Shown here one piece after another: positions 34,651 to 45,075 of a DNA stretch of 64,000 bases. A program made the translations under genes and the position numbers. Under the pieces are notes generated by a model, which made no database searches, was not told the origin of the DNA, and worked only from the letters and a program-made list of their open reading frames with translations. The DNA comes from Pogostemon cablin (Eukaryota > Streptophyta > Magnoliopsida > Lamiales > Lamiaceae), in NCBI GenBank assembly GCA_023678885.1, contig CM042966.1, positions 22,024,028-22,088,027 of the forward strand, in the 5' to 3' direction. The stretch's first letter is position 1; each line of letters starts with the position of its first letter.

Positions 34651-36320
34651 ATATATGTCAATTGATTATTTATATATTTAAGTAATTTTATTTTTTTAAC
34701 GTGAATTAATAATATCATTTGGATAATCTTTATCTATATTGCTGTAATATTTTATTTATTTTATGTATTTTTTATTTTATTGTCTTTTTATATATCTAAA
34801 TTATTTTTAAAATTTATTTTTAAAGGTAAATTATTTTTTATTATAAGAACTCATATATCTAAATTATTAATTAAAATTTATTGTAAAATGTAATATTTTT
34901 TGTTTTGTTTTTAACATGAATACATTTACACAATCTTTATCTTTATTATTTTAATATTTTATTTATTTTGTATATTATTAATTTCATTGTCCAAAATATT
35001 TTCTTATGTTAAAAACTTATTTTAATGGTAAACATTGTCTTAAATATAATTAATTCAATATCAAAAGAGAATTTATATTATATATTAAATTAATAATAAA
35101 ATATTTTTAATAAAAATATTAATTTAAACAATAAATAAATATAAATATAGATAAAATAAATGAATATTAAATGAGTACGGGTAACTCGCAAGTTTTGATA
35201 AATGTGTATGAGACGGATACGGGTATGATAATAAATTTTTTTAACGGGATGGGTATTTAATAAACGGATACGAGTATAAGTACCCAAAAAGATGCGGGTA
35301 CTCTGCCCGTTGCTATCTCTATTCCTACATGCTATAACTTCACACTTTTTTTTTTGTTTATTTCAAAATTAATGCACATAATAATATATAGTACAATATT
35401 AACACTCTTAGGGTACAACAAAATTAAATAATAGATTTTATATTATATTTAATTAATAATAGTATGCTAACTTTTAATAAAATATTAATTTAAAATGAGA
35501 CGGGTAAGAATACGGATAATTAATATTTAAATGGATACGAGTATGAGTATCCCAAAATAAGCGGGTACCTTACCCGTTGCTATCTCTATTTCTACATTTT
35601 GTATAAAATTTATGTAATGTGTTATAAATAATTACTCCACATCTTTAGGAATGTAAAAATTATATCGGACCGAAAGTAGTATATATATATATATATATAC
35701 ATACATAATATATTTAAGGATCACTTACTATTGAATACATAAAATAATGCATGATTGCTATAAACTACATGACTCAAAGCACTAATACTCATGACCACAC
35801 TACACAATTATAATTGTGATACCATAAATACCCCTATGTGTTTGCACAAATTTATTTTGCACAATTTAGTTTTGCACAATTTTATTTTTGCACATTTTAA
35901 GTTCCGGCGGAGGTCCGGCGACCGGCCGACGGCGGTCCGGCAGAGTAAATTGTGCAAAATTGATTTTTGCATAATAGTTTTGCACATTTCTTAACTTAAG
36001 TCATGTTTTTACACATATCCCAACTTCACATAGAAAATTGTGCAAAATTGATTTTTGCATAATGATTTTGCACATTTCTTAACCTAAGTCGTATACGTAT
36101 CCCGACTCACATAGAAAATTATGTAAAATTAATTAAATGGTGCAAAATTAATTTTTGCACGATGATTTGGTGAATTCCTTATTTAATTAGTGTGAGAGTT
36201 AGACATATATAATATAATGGAATTAAGAAGAGGACATAGTATAAGCATGTTTATCTGTATGTATAAGAAATTAAAAATAAAAAAAAAATGGTTGGATTAT
36301 AATGAATGATGAGGTAATAG
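34651..36320. repeat. AT-rich Helitron interior with TTGCACAATTTT tandem repeats and a GC-rich island
   Basis: No gene is visible. GAGTACGGGTAACTCG / GCGGGTACTCTGCCCGTTGC words at 35170-35600 are a common dispersed repeat. At 35850-36180 a unit of about 95 bp containing GTGCAAAATTGATTTTTGCAT recurs about three times. Between its first copies sits a 45-bp GC-rich island (35902-35946, tandem GGTCCGGC / CGGCG words) that interrupts the repeat. Confidence 0.55.
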
Positions 36321-36686
36321 GTGACGTCAGGTCAGGTGATAAAAGCAGATAGTCCATTTTCCTTGCCATGGCTTGGATTGCCTTATAGTCAGAAGATACA
36401 ATTAAGCAGCGAGGTAGCTAGCTGTAATTATCTCCTGTATTCTTATTCTTTCCACTCCAACTCCTGCTATGTGAATTGTATCCATCTCCAATTTCAAACA
36501 GGCACCATGTCCTGCCAAGTATCCATGCCGGAAACACGTGTAGCTCAATCCCAATTCTCCATCCATATATATACTTGCACTGCTTCCTCACTTTAATTCC
36601 CTCCTACACTAACTACATATATCTCCTCCTGATCATATCACAATTTTATTTACATACATTTTCTTTCTTTGATATATATTACAAAA
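36321..36686 (+). promoter_or_regulatory. promoter-like region of the DREB2-type pseudogene
   Basis: It holds TGACGTCA-like GTGACGTCAGG near 36322, a G-box ACACGTGT at 36534-36541, a TATA-like ATATATATAC at 36564-36573 and a CT-rich leader to the ATG at 36687. The layout suggests the gene was captured or duplicated with its own promoter. Function is inferred from motifs. Confidence 0.4.
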
Positions 36687-37113
36687 ATGCCGAAATCTAA
36701 AGGTATGGATAATAGGGAGAAGAGAGTAATTCGGAAGATTGCTCAAGCGAGCTCAAGAAAGGATGCATGAGGGGGAAAAGTGGGCTGGAGAATGCAGCCT
36801 GCACCTATAAGGGAGCCCTCCAACCCACCTGGGCAAGTGGGTCGCCGAGATCCGCGAACCCAATCGCGGATCCCAGGTTTGGCTCGGAACCTTCGACACC
36901 TCCCACGATGCTGCTATCGTCTATGACTCCGCCGCCCGCAGACTCTACTGTCCCGGCGCGAAGCTCAACCTGCCCCACCTCTACCAAGAAGATATTAATC
37001 AATTTTGCACAATTTTACACCCAAATTATCAACAAATTCCTCTCATCTACTGTCAATCCTTCTTTACCACATTCTACCACCACCTTTTTTCATTGCATCA
37101 ATCACGTCTGTAA
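36687..37113 (+). pseudogene. DREB2-type AP2/ERF transcription factor pseudogene
   Basis: Three frames in succession give a DREB2-like protein: a basic N-terminus (MPKSKGMDNREKRVIRK), then GCMRGKSGLENAACTYKG, then KWVAEIREPNRGSQVWLGTF with the remainder of the AP2 domain to GAKLNLPHLY. DREB2 factors bind DRE/CRT elements in drought and heat responses. Breaks: a frame change near 36755-36765, and a missing base at 36833 (TGGGCAAGTGG where TGG-GGC-AAG-TGG is expected), which falls inside the DNA-binding domain. Several conserved positions are also changed (ALQPTW). The third frame ends at TAA 37111-37113, giving a C-terminal region much shorter than typical DREB2 proteins. Confidence 0.8.
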
Positions 37114-37405
37114 AAAAATTCAACTCTTACACTTCATATTCTATTCAAGACTATAAAACTAATGGAATAATGCATCATATTGTTAGTAATTACAAATCAA
37201 AACTCTGTACATTACTGTTGTTTTTCAAAAATTACTGAAATTTAAACAGAAAAGCGAAACATCAATATATAAATGTATGGATTTACCTTCATAGCGTTCG
37301 ACTTCCATCGCCATTCCAGCTAAGAAAATAAGATTTTCACGATTTGAAAGGACATTCATCAGCGATCAGAAAATTGAACTTCTTTCTCTCTCTATATGAA
37401 ACGAG

Positions 37406-37772
37406 TGTTACAGATACCAGGCCGATTTCGATCGCCTCGAGATCGATCTCACCAAGGTCGAAATGTCGGGCCTCATGTCATCCCGGGCTGAATTTGGGCC
37501 AGCCCAGCCTTCAAAGGCACCAAAATCACCGGAAGCCTTCACATGACCATCTAAACTGTTGTCCTCATCGAAACCCTTACCGCACTCGGTGCAGAGGTCC
37601 GGTGGTGTTCTTGCCACATCTTCTCCACTCAAGACTACGCCGCCGCCGCCATTGCCCGCGACAGCGCCGCCGTGTTCGCCTGGAAGGGTGAGGCATGGAG
37701 CACAGCCTCGATTAGGGGCCGACGGTGGGCCCAATCTAATTGTGGGCGACGATGGTGATGCGACGATATTGA
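37406..37772 (+). pseudogene. S-adenosylhomocysteine hydrolase (SAHH) fragment
   Basis: Across several frames the sequence reads QADFDRLEIDLTKVEMSGLM, SSRAEFGPAQP, FKGTKITGSLHMTI, LIETLTALGAEVRW, IFSTQDYAAAAIARDSAAVF and GPNLIVGDDGDAT. This is the N-terminal quarter of adenosylhomocysteinase, which splits S-adenosylhomocysteine to adenosine and homocysteine in the methyl cycle. It is broken by frame changes, by a stop replacing the Gln of HMTIQT, and by a small deletion after FAWKG. No introns are visible. The fragment ends at the target site of the provirus. Sequence right of the provirus (45424 on) does not continue SAHH, so the capture border and insertion point nearly coincide. Confidence 0.82.
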
Positions 37773-37783
37773 ACTGATTTTCA
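37763..37783. repeat. left target-site duplication of the provirus (21 bp)
   Basis: ACGATATTG..GATTTTCA is identical to 45403-45423 and directly abuts the viral terminal repeat on each side. Confidence 0.9.
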
Positions 37784-38291
37784 GGCAAGTTCTTCAGAAA
37801 AAACCCCAGAAAAGGCTAGCTCAAGCAGCCGTGAACAAACGCCAAGCTACCTTTTGGCCGGAATCTCGCAAGATCCATACGAAGGCTTGCTAGATTTGGA
37901 AGAAGTTAGTAAGGATGATGACGTCATGCATGATGTCACAAAGATGAGGTAAGCACTTACCTCAGCAGACTACAGTCTGATGGATTTAAAATCCAAACCA
38001 AAATTGTAATAGATAATATTTGAGTTCCGACGCCTATAAAAGGGCACATGTATAGCCATTCGGAACATCACAAGTTTTCACACCACACACCACACCACCT
38101 ACAATAATTCTCTCTCTATATTTTCCGCTTAGCTTTTATAAGAATGTCATCTTGGCCAAAAATATGTAAGTATTTTGTTTAAACTTTTGTTTAAACTTTT
38201 TATATTTTGTTAAATATAAATATAATTCCTGGTTTAAAACCAGAGAGTATGTTTATAACCCTAACTTAAAGTTAGAGGTATAAATAAAAAA
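37784..38291 (+). repeat. left terminal repeat of the provirus
   Basis: Compared with 44907-45402 it has one 12-bp tandem duplication (TTTTGTTTAAAC doubled near 38175-38198) and 6 mismatches. It begins inside the 3' end of the last viral ORF, carries the promoter and leader start, and ends in the A-run before the primer site. Confidence 0.92.
37919..38042 (+). promoter_or_regulatory. viral promoter, left copy
   Basis: TGACGTCA (37919-37926) and a decayed partner TGATGTCA (37931-37938) are 12 bp apart start to start, resembling the as-1 type tandem bZIP site of the CaMV 35S promoter. TATAAAAG follows at 38035-38042. Transcription would start near 38065, giving a leader of about 430 nt before the first long ORF. 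Confidence 0.7.
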
Positions 38292-38315
38292 AAAAAAAAA
38301 AAAAGTGGTATCAGA
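38286..38315 (+). other. A20 run and tRNA-Met primer-binding site
   Basis: Twenty A residues (38286-38305) precede G and then TGGTATCAGA (38307-38316), ten bases complementary to the 3' end of plant initiator tRNA-Met. This is the standard minus-strand primer of caulimovirids. The right end of the provirus stops inside the equivalent A-run, just before this site. Confidence 0.8.
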
Positions 38316-38497
38316 CCAAAAAATCCTTAAAGGATTTTTCTGATAAACCAGATCTTAAAAGATCAAGAACAAATTAAATTTGTTCAAATTCAAGGGTGGT
38401 TTGAAACCCAAGTCGCGTTTCGCTGGAGCAGTAAGACCCGTGAGGTAGAAGACCGGAGGGCGTGTTGCGAGTAAATCGTTGACAGTGATAACCACTG

Positions 38498-40111
38498 TTG
38501 AAAATGAACCAATTTATGAGTTCAAGATCAAAAAGATCTGAAACATCAGAAAATCCCTTAAAGGGTGGTGATGATTTATCACTAAACAAAGAGATTATTA
38601 TCTCAAAAAACTTTGAAGGGAATCTCCAGAAATGGAAATTACCCAAATATAAACCTAACCAGGTTTACGAAAAAGGTTCTTTCATCTACAAGTCAGATTA
38701 TATAATCAAAACTGTAGAAGAAAGGAAATCCCTTAAACAGAGAGATGAAATGATCCATATGCTCTCAAAGGAGTTAATCCAAGAGCATAAGAAAAAATAT
38801 AGTTACCTACATATTGGATTAATCCAAGTAGGTATACAGCCGTTAACAAGACGGGGCTTAAATACAGCCGCACTTATTATTGTCAAAGATAAAAGACATA
38901 ATAAGTTCAAAGACTCCTTATTAGGAGTAGTGGAAACATCATTAAATGAAGGCCCAGCCTACTTTAAATGTTTTCCAGATTTTTCAATAGCAATACATGA
39001 TAAGAATGTCATGGATGCTCTGGTGTTAAACATCAAAACTCATGGTTATGATATGCCAGAAGAAACAAGTAATGTTTCTCTAGTATATCAAATTCATTAC
39101 AAAGTAATGAATACCATTATACCGAGATTAAGGATAAATCCTGAAATTCTCAGTGCCCAAAAGGGAGAAACAACCCTGTTTATAACAGATGTTAAAAGTA
39201 ACTTGGTAGTACCAAAAACAATTTTTTGGGATCAAGTTCAGCTTCCTGATGTTTGGAAGTTAGAAAGTATAGTTGATCCAATCTCAAAAGAAAAAAGAGA
39301 ACTTGATCAAATTATACAACATCCAGATGGTGATGTAGAGATAAAATTCTCTAACAACCGAAGATTCAAGTTAAACTTGAGTAGAACACCATCAATGACA
39401 GCAAGGTCCTCAATTTCTGAGGTACCCCTCTCTGAAAGAGAGCAAATTAATGTTGAAATTCTTAGAGTCAAAAGAACTCAAGAACAAGTAAGTCAACCTA
39501 TATATAGAGTTGACACTGCTGAAAGCAGTAGAGGTGAAACCTCTCCAACCGCCTCAGATATGGGTTATGAAGTCAATACTATTACTATTGACAATAATAG
39601 CCTAGAAATCCCAGAGGCTATAAGAAAATCTTGGGAAAAAGAAAGTAACCAAACCATGAGAAAATGGTTTTTAAGTTACTATTCACTTTCCCAACAACGT
39701 TGGTATATAAACCAATATTTGGAAGAAAGAAAAGAACTCACTTTTTTCCAATGGATAAAATCCAGATGGAAAAGTAGAGGAAAAGAACTTCCAGACTTTA
39801 AAAGTCAACAATTTGTAAACTTCATAGAAGAAGCATACCAAGAGTATAAATGTGGCAATGGAAAGACTTTTAGATCGATTCATCCACCAAATACTTGGGT
39901 AAAAATTTCTCATAATGAGAAAACAACAAATGCTATTCTATTTAAAGGAAAGCTAGAGGAATTAAATTCCAACCATCTAGCAGAGCAAAACAATTATACA
40001 AATTTGTTCTTACAATCAATTGGAGAACAAACTTCGAGAATCGAAGAAAAAATATCAAATATGACTTATAGTCCAAGTAAATCAGAAGCATCGACTTCAA
40101 AGTTAAAATAG
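38498..40111 (+). pseudogene. caulimovirid movement-protein region (5' part of the polyprotein ORF)
   Basis: 537 codons. Residues about 95-190 hold the 30K-superfamily movement-protein core, recognisable from GLIQVGIQPLTRRGLN, LLGVVETSLNEGPAYFKCFP and the FPDFSIAI region carrying the conserved Asp. Movement proteins widen plasmodesmata for cell-to-cell spread. A long charged linker follows (about residues 250-537). The ORF ends at a TAG (40109-40111), but the same frame reopens at once, with an ATG at 40142. In florendoviruses this region and the next are one polyprotein, so the TAG is probably a post-integration mutation. An authentic separate ORF, as in badna- or caulimoviruses, is the less likely alternative. 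Confidence 0.82.
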
Positions 40112-40141
40112 GATTCAGTCCCTTCTAAACCTCCTCCAGAA

Positions 40142-42562
40142 ATGAAAGATTTCCGATTACAAGCTAAACCAGAAAGTGAATTTATAGAAGCACTTATGGT
40201 AAGGCTTGAAAATCTGAAAATCAAAGAGGGAAAAAACAAAGAAACTGTATTAGCCCTTAAAGGGAGTGATAGCAGTAATGAAGAAGATTCTAAAGGGGTC
40301 AATAAAATGACTTTCAGAAAGAATACTTCTATGGTTAAACCATTCTATCCAAGACCCACTCCAATTGACATGCAAATTGAGGAAAGAATAGAATTCGCCC
40401 AATTTGATGGAAAGTCATTGGTTGAGTGGAATATTGATGGGCTATCTGAATATAATATTAAGATAGTTCTAAAATATATGCTCATGTTTGCTAAAGCAGC
40501 TCAGGTCAATGGTAATAACCAAAGACAAATTGCTGAAGCAATTATCGCTGGATTCAGTGGACAACTATCAGGTTGGTGGGACTTTAATATGTCTGAGATT
40601 GCAAAAAATCAGATATTTAGTGCCACTACAACCGATTCAAATTCGGGTGAAACCCAAGAAGTTATTGTAGATACATTAATCTACACAATAGCTTCACATT
40701 TTATTGGGAGAAATGAACTCCAAAAAGACAGGTCTCAAGAACAACTCTTGAACCTAAAATGTCCAACCTTAGGCCATTTTATGTGGTACAAGGATGTATT
40801 CTTTACAAGAGTCATGCAAAGACCCGATAGTCACATGGACTTTTGGAAAGAAAAATTCATAGCCGGATTACCTGCTCTCTTTGCAGAAAGGCTAAGAATA
40901 AAGTTTAAAGCTAAATATTCGGGAATAATTCCTTATTCAAGTTTGACTTATGGAGATCTAGCATCCGAAATAATTTCGGAAGGAATAGAACTCTGCAATG
41001 ATGTCAAATTGAAACAACAATTAGAAGAACAAAAGCTCTATCACAAGGAAACCTTGGGGAACTTTTGTGACCAAATTGGTTATGCACCAATCATTTATCC
41101 CACAAGGGATAAAAAGAAATTCTCTAAAAGAGAAAAACACTTCTTTCGAAAGAAAAGAAGAAAAGGATTCTTTAAAGAAGAATCAAATATCCCTAACAAA
41201 GGGAAAAAATACAACAAAAGGAAAACTTTCAAAAAGGATCCTGTTTGTTGGAAATGTGGCAAGAAAGGTCACTATGCAAACAAATGTCTAGTCAAGAAAA
41301 AGATACAATCTCTTGACATAGATGAAGACCAGAAAAGGTTAATATGCCAGGCTCTACTTAATGAGACTGAAGAAGACTTTAAACAAAGTCTTGACAACTC
41401 TTCAGAAGAAGAAGAAAGAAGCTCGTCACATAACACGAGTGAAAGTGAATCAGAACTCTGCAACTGCACAGAAGGCGATTGCGATATATGCATGATCAGA
41501 GATCTGGGGTTAAAAGTAAACATGTTAACCCAAGAAGAAAGCTTCATTCTGGATATAATCGATCAAATCGAGAGTCCAGAAAAAAGAAGAAAAGCTTTGG
41601 AAAGCTATTTGGTTAAACCAAAAGAACAAAGTAGAAAACTCTCAAATCAAAAGGACAGCTATGGTTCTTTAGATCAGTTGATCAAAAGAATGCAGAAGGC
41701 TGAACAAAGAGAGCCTACTGTTCAAGATTTAAAAGGAGAGATAAATCAAATTAAATTTGAAATATCTCAAATAAAAAGGCAAATTGAGAAAATTGAGGCT
41801 TGTCAGCCATCAACCTCAAGAGAAATGCCAGAATCAACAGACGAAGAGGATAATTCCTCAAAAACACCTCAAGTACAGGATGTCAATTATATTGACAAAA
41901 CTGAACCACAAAAATGGTTTATAAAAGTGACATTAATTGTCAATAAAGAATTCTACATGGACACTGAAGCCATGGTAGATTCAGGAGCAGATATAAACTG
42001 TATCACAGAAGGAATAATTCCTTCAAAGTATTACAGTAAAACTACCCAAAGGGTAACTGCTGCCAATAAACAACCATTGAATATCAGGTATAAGCTTGAT
42101 AATACAGTGGTATGTAATGATGGAATATGTATTCCAATACCGTTTATAATGGTAAAAGGTTTATCAACCGCGGTAATCTTGGGAAATCAATTTTTGCAAA
42201 AATTATTCCCAATTACCTCCATAACTGAAAAGGGAATTATTTCCTTAAAAAATGGAAAGGAGATAAAATTTCCTTTTACAACAGTGCCTAAGCAGCATAA
42301 GATACAACAGTTAAATTCCTTAAAGGAGAGAAAGACTAAACTGTTGAATTCCTTAAAGGAAGAAATTGGATTTAAACAAATCCAAGAAAAGTTGAATGAT
42401 CCAGTCTTACAAAAGAGGATCAACGACTTAGAAGAAACAATAAAAAGCAAGTTTGTGCCGAAGAGCCAAACGCCTTTTGGGAAAGAAACAAACATGTTGT
42501 CTCCTTACCTTATGAGGAAGGATTCAATGAAAAACATATCTCTACAAAAGCAAGACCCATAG
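40142..42562 (+). pseudogene. caulimovirid coat protein, zinc knuckle and aspartic protease region
   Basis: 806 codons in the same frame as the movement-protein region. A coat-protein-like domain (residues about 70-330) is followed by a basic stretch and the CCHC zinc knuckle CWKCGKKGHYANKC (residues 369-382), which binds viral RNA. An acidic, Ser-rich and coiled-coil-like linker comes next. The pepsin-type retroviral protease has its active-site motif DSGAD at residues 613-617, with the later ILGNQFL flap/hydrophobic segment near residue 680. The protease cuts the polyprotein. The frame ends at TAG 42560-42562, while the reverse-transcriptase frame is already open upstream of that point. A small indel in the preceding 100 bp or so therefore changed the frame. 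Confidence 0.85.
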
Positions 42563-42564
42563 CT

Positions 42565-43491
42565 ATGGGTGCCAAGCATTTAGAGTTATGTAAAAAGGAG
42601 ATCAATGATCTCTTAAAGAAAGGTCTTATTAGACAAAGTTACAGTCCATGGAGTTGCCCAGCATTCTATGTTGAGAATGCAGCAGAAATTGAAAGAGGAG
42701 CGCCAAGGCTTGTAATAAATTACAAACCGCTTAACAAAGCGTTGAAATGGATAAGATATCCAATTCCAAACAAGAGGGATCTCCTCAATAGGCTATATAA
42801 AGCCAAAATATTCTCTAAATTTCATATGAAGTCAGGATACTGGCAGATTCAAATTGAAGAGAAAGATCGGTTTAAAACCGCATTCACTGTACCATTCGGA
42901 CATTACGAATGGAATGTAATGCCCTTTGGGCTAAAAAATGCTCCATCAGAGTATCAACACATCATGAATGAATTATTTAATCCTTATACGGATTTTATAA
43001 TTGTATACATTGATGATGTACTGGTTTATTCACAAACCATTGATCAGCACTTCAAGCATCTTAAGGTGTTTTTAGAAGTTGCTAAAAAAGCGGGACTTGT
43101 AGTCTCTGCTAAAAAGATAAGCTTATTTAAGCTTAAAATAAAATTCTTAGACCACTACATTGAAAATGGTCATATACAGCCTATAGAAAGAGCGATTATA
43201 TTCGCAGAAAAATTTCCTGATGAAATACAGGATAAAAATCAACTGCAGAGATTTCTGGGAAGTCTCAACTATATTGCAGATTTTTACAAAGAACTGGCCG
43301 TAGAATGTAAACCACTCTTTAATAGGTTAAGGAAAAATCCTAAACCTTGGAGTAGTGAACATACTAAGGTAGTTAAATCTCTTAAAGAGAAACTCAAGGA
43401 ACTACCTTGTATGGCTATTGCCAATCCCGACTACTATAAAATAGTAGAAACAGATGCGTCTGAAAAGGGATATGGTGGAATCCTAAAATAA
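42565..43491 (+). pseudogene. caulimovirid reverse transcriptase and start of RNase H
   Basis: The first ATG in this frame is at 42565, but the frame is open for at least 120 bp upstream and the domain starts there. Conserved RT blocks appear in order: RLVINYKPLN near residue 49, the MPFGLKNAPSEYQ block near residue 118, the catalytic YIDD at residues 148-151, and LGSLNYIADFY near residue 228. It copies the pregenomic RNA into DNA. The frame runs into RNase H (first catalytic Asp in ETDASEKGYGG) and is cut by TAA at 43489-43491. Confidence 0.88.
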
Positions 43492-43518
43492 AAGGATCCA
43501 CAAACTAACCAAGAACAA

Positions 43519-43830
43519 TTGGTTAGATATACTTCGGGTCTATGGAACCCAGCTCAGCAAAATTATTCGACTATAAAGAAAGAAGTTCTTTCTATAGTCT
43601 TATGTGTCACTAAATTTGAAAGTGACTTACTAAACAAAAAATTTCTTATTAGAACTGATGCAAAATCTGCTAAAGGCATTCTTGAAAAGGATGTGCAGAA
43701 TTTGGCATCAAAACAAATCTTTGCTAGATGGCAAGCAATATTATCATGTTTTGATTTTGATATTGAACATGTTAATGGAGTTAATAACTCTTTAGCTGAC
43801 TTTTTAACTCGTGAATATTTGCAGGGATAA
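43519..43830 (+). pseudogene. caulimovirid RNase H, distal part
   Basis: 103 codons in the same frame as the reverse transcriptase. It contains YSTIKKEVLSIVLC (the conserved Glu segment), IRTDAKSAKGIL (Asp segment) and the C-terminal GVNNSLADFLTREY. With the upstream piece it forms one RNase H domain that removes RNA from RNA/DNA hybrids. The TAA at 43489-43491 separates them. Confidence 0.85.
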
Positions 43831-43983
43831 AAAGTCAAAGCCCTCTGAAAGAAGAAAAGAAAAAGGGATAATCCCAAAAGAACATTTGTCGAAACGGCAA
43901 AAGAAGGCAACAAGGAGGCGGAACCATATAAGGTTCATGAATTCGCCGATGATCCAGAAGCATATTCTGCAGAAGCCTATTCA

Positions 43984-45075
43984 ATGGCAATACCACCAGA
44001 AGACCTTAAAGGTCGAAAATACCCATATATCCCATACAGCTGGATAAAAATTCAGCCAGTGGATGTAACCCTTAAAGGGATGCATGCAGATCAAGTTGCA
44101 GACATCTTCCTCAACAAGCATCTGCCATCAACCATTGAAGGAAAGTCAGTATATTACTATCAAGCTATCCTTCAAGAAACCCATTCAGTTCGTATAGAAC
44201 AAGTGGGAAAATCGAGTCATCTCGACTCAAACACTGCTTATAGCAAATTCATCATTAAAAGGGTGCTATCATTAGCTGATTGGGGAATCAGACCTCAAGA
44301 AGTTAGGTACTTAAAGTTCCAGTATCACCCAAAAAACCCAAAATCCTATAATTACTTCGATTATATCGAAGCATGGGAAAAGGCATTACTCTATGAGAAT
44401 GCTCAGAAAAAACATAGTTGGTTCCTCTTGATCCAACTGGATGGACAACTTACAAACATTCCAGCCTGGTTCAAGACATGGTTCTACAATTGGGGATTAA
44501 ATCCCATCATTTTACCAAAGGTAATTAAACAGGTCTATGAAGACTTTGAAGAAGCAAATTCAGGGATAGATACTTTAGAGCTGCTGATGCGTTTTGCAAT
44601 GCTCTACATGGTCCCATGGATTGTCAGATGGGGATATCATATTGCACGCCCCAAAACAGAAGAAAAATTAAATATCTCATTAAATGAGTATTTTCTCTGG
44701 AGAAAAGTGTTCATCAGATGGTGGACAAAATTCAACTTTTTTGAAGAAGACAGTATCTATTCAAAGAACAAGGTTATATACCTTGATCAATCATCAAGAG
44801 CGCCTACAAAGAATCCAATGGATAATTTCAGGGAAGCGTTCAAAAAATTGTCAAGAAACGAAGCCATAAAGGCATTCGAAGAAATTTTTGGGGGGGGAAG
44901 GAACGAGGCAAGTTCTTCAGAAAAAACCTCAGTAAAGGCTAGCTCAAGCAGCCGTGAACAAACGCCAAGCTACCTTTTGGCCGGAATCTCGCAAGATCCA
45001 TACGAAGGCTTGCTAGATTTGGAAGAAGTTAGTAAGGATGATGACGTCATGCATGACGTCACAAAGATGAGGTAA
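43984..45075 (+). CDS. provirus 3' ORF of unknown function
   Basis: 363 codons from the first ATG. The same frame is open back to about 43849, so the original start may be upstream or shared with the polyprotein. It is intact over its whole length, unlike the other viral ORFs. It is rich in Trp and aromatic residues (SWFLLIQLDG, AWFKTWFYNWG, MVPWIVRWGYHIARP, WTKFNFFEED), with a Ser/acidic C-terminal tail. It matches no catalytic motif I know. Its position after RNase H corresponds to the second ORF of florendoviruses, whose role is unknown. The last 170 nt overlap the right terminal repeat and the promoter's TGACGTCA pair, so coding and promoter sequence share bases. Confidence 0.72.
   Translation: MAIPPEDLKGRKYPYIPYSWIKIQPVDVTLKGMHADQVADIFLNKHLPSTIEGKSVYYYQAILQETHSVRIEQVGKSSHLDSNTAYSKFIIKRVLSLADWGIRPQEVRYLKFQYHPKNPKSYNYFDYIEAWEKALLYENAQKKHSWFLLIQLDGQLTNIPAWFKTWFYNWGLNPIILPKVIKQVYEDFEEANSGIDTLELLMRFAMLYMVPWIVRWGYHIARPKTEEKLNISLNEYFLWRKVFIRWWTKFNFFEEDSIYSKNKVIYLDQSSRAPTKNPMDNFREAFKKLSRNEAIKAFEEIFGGGRNEASSSEKTSVKASSSSREQTPSYLLAGISQDPYEGLLDLEEVSKDDDVMHDVTKMR

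Noticed and set aside
37344..37788. Overlapping ORFs on both strands as novel proteins
   Set aside because: They are shadows of the frame-broken SAHH fragment in other frames.
38286..38305. A20 run as a retrotransposition poly(A) tail
   Set aside because: It lies inside the viral unit next to the primer site, not at the insertion border.
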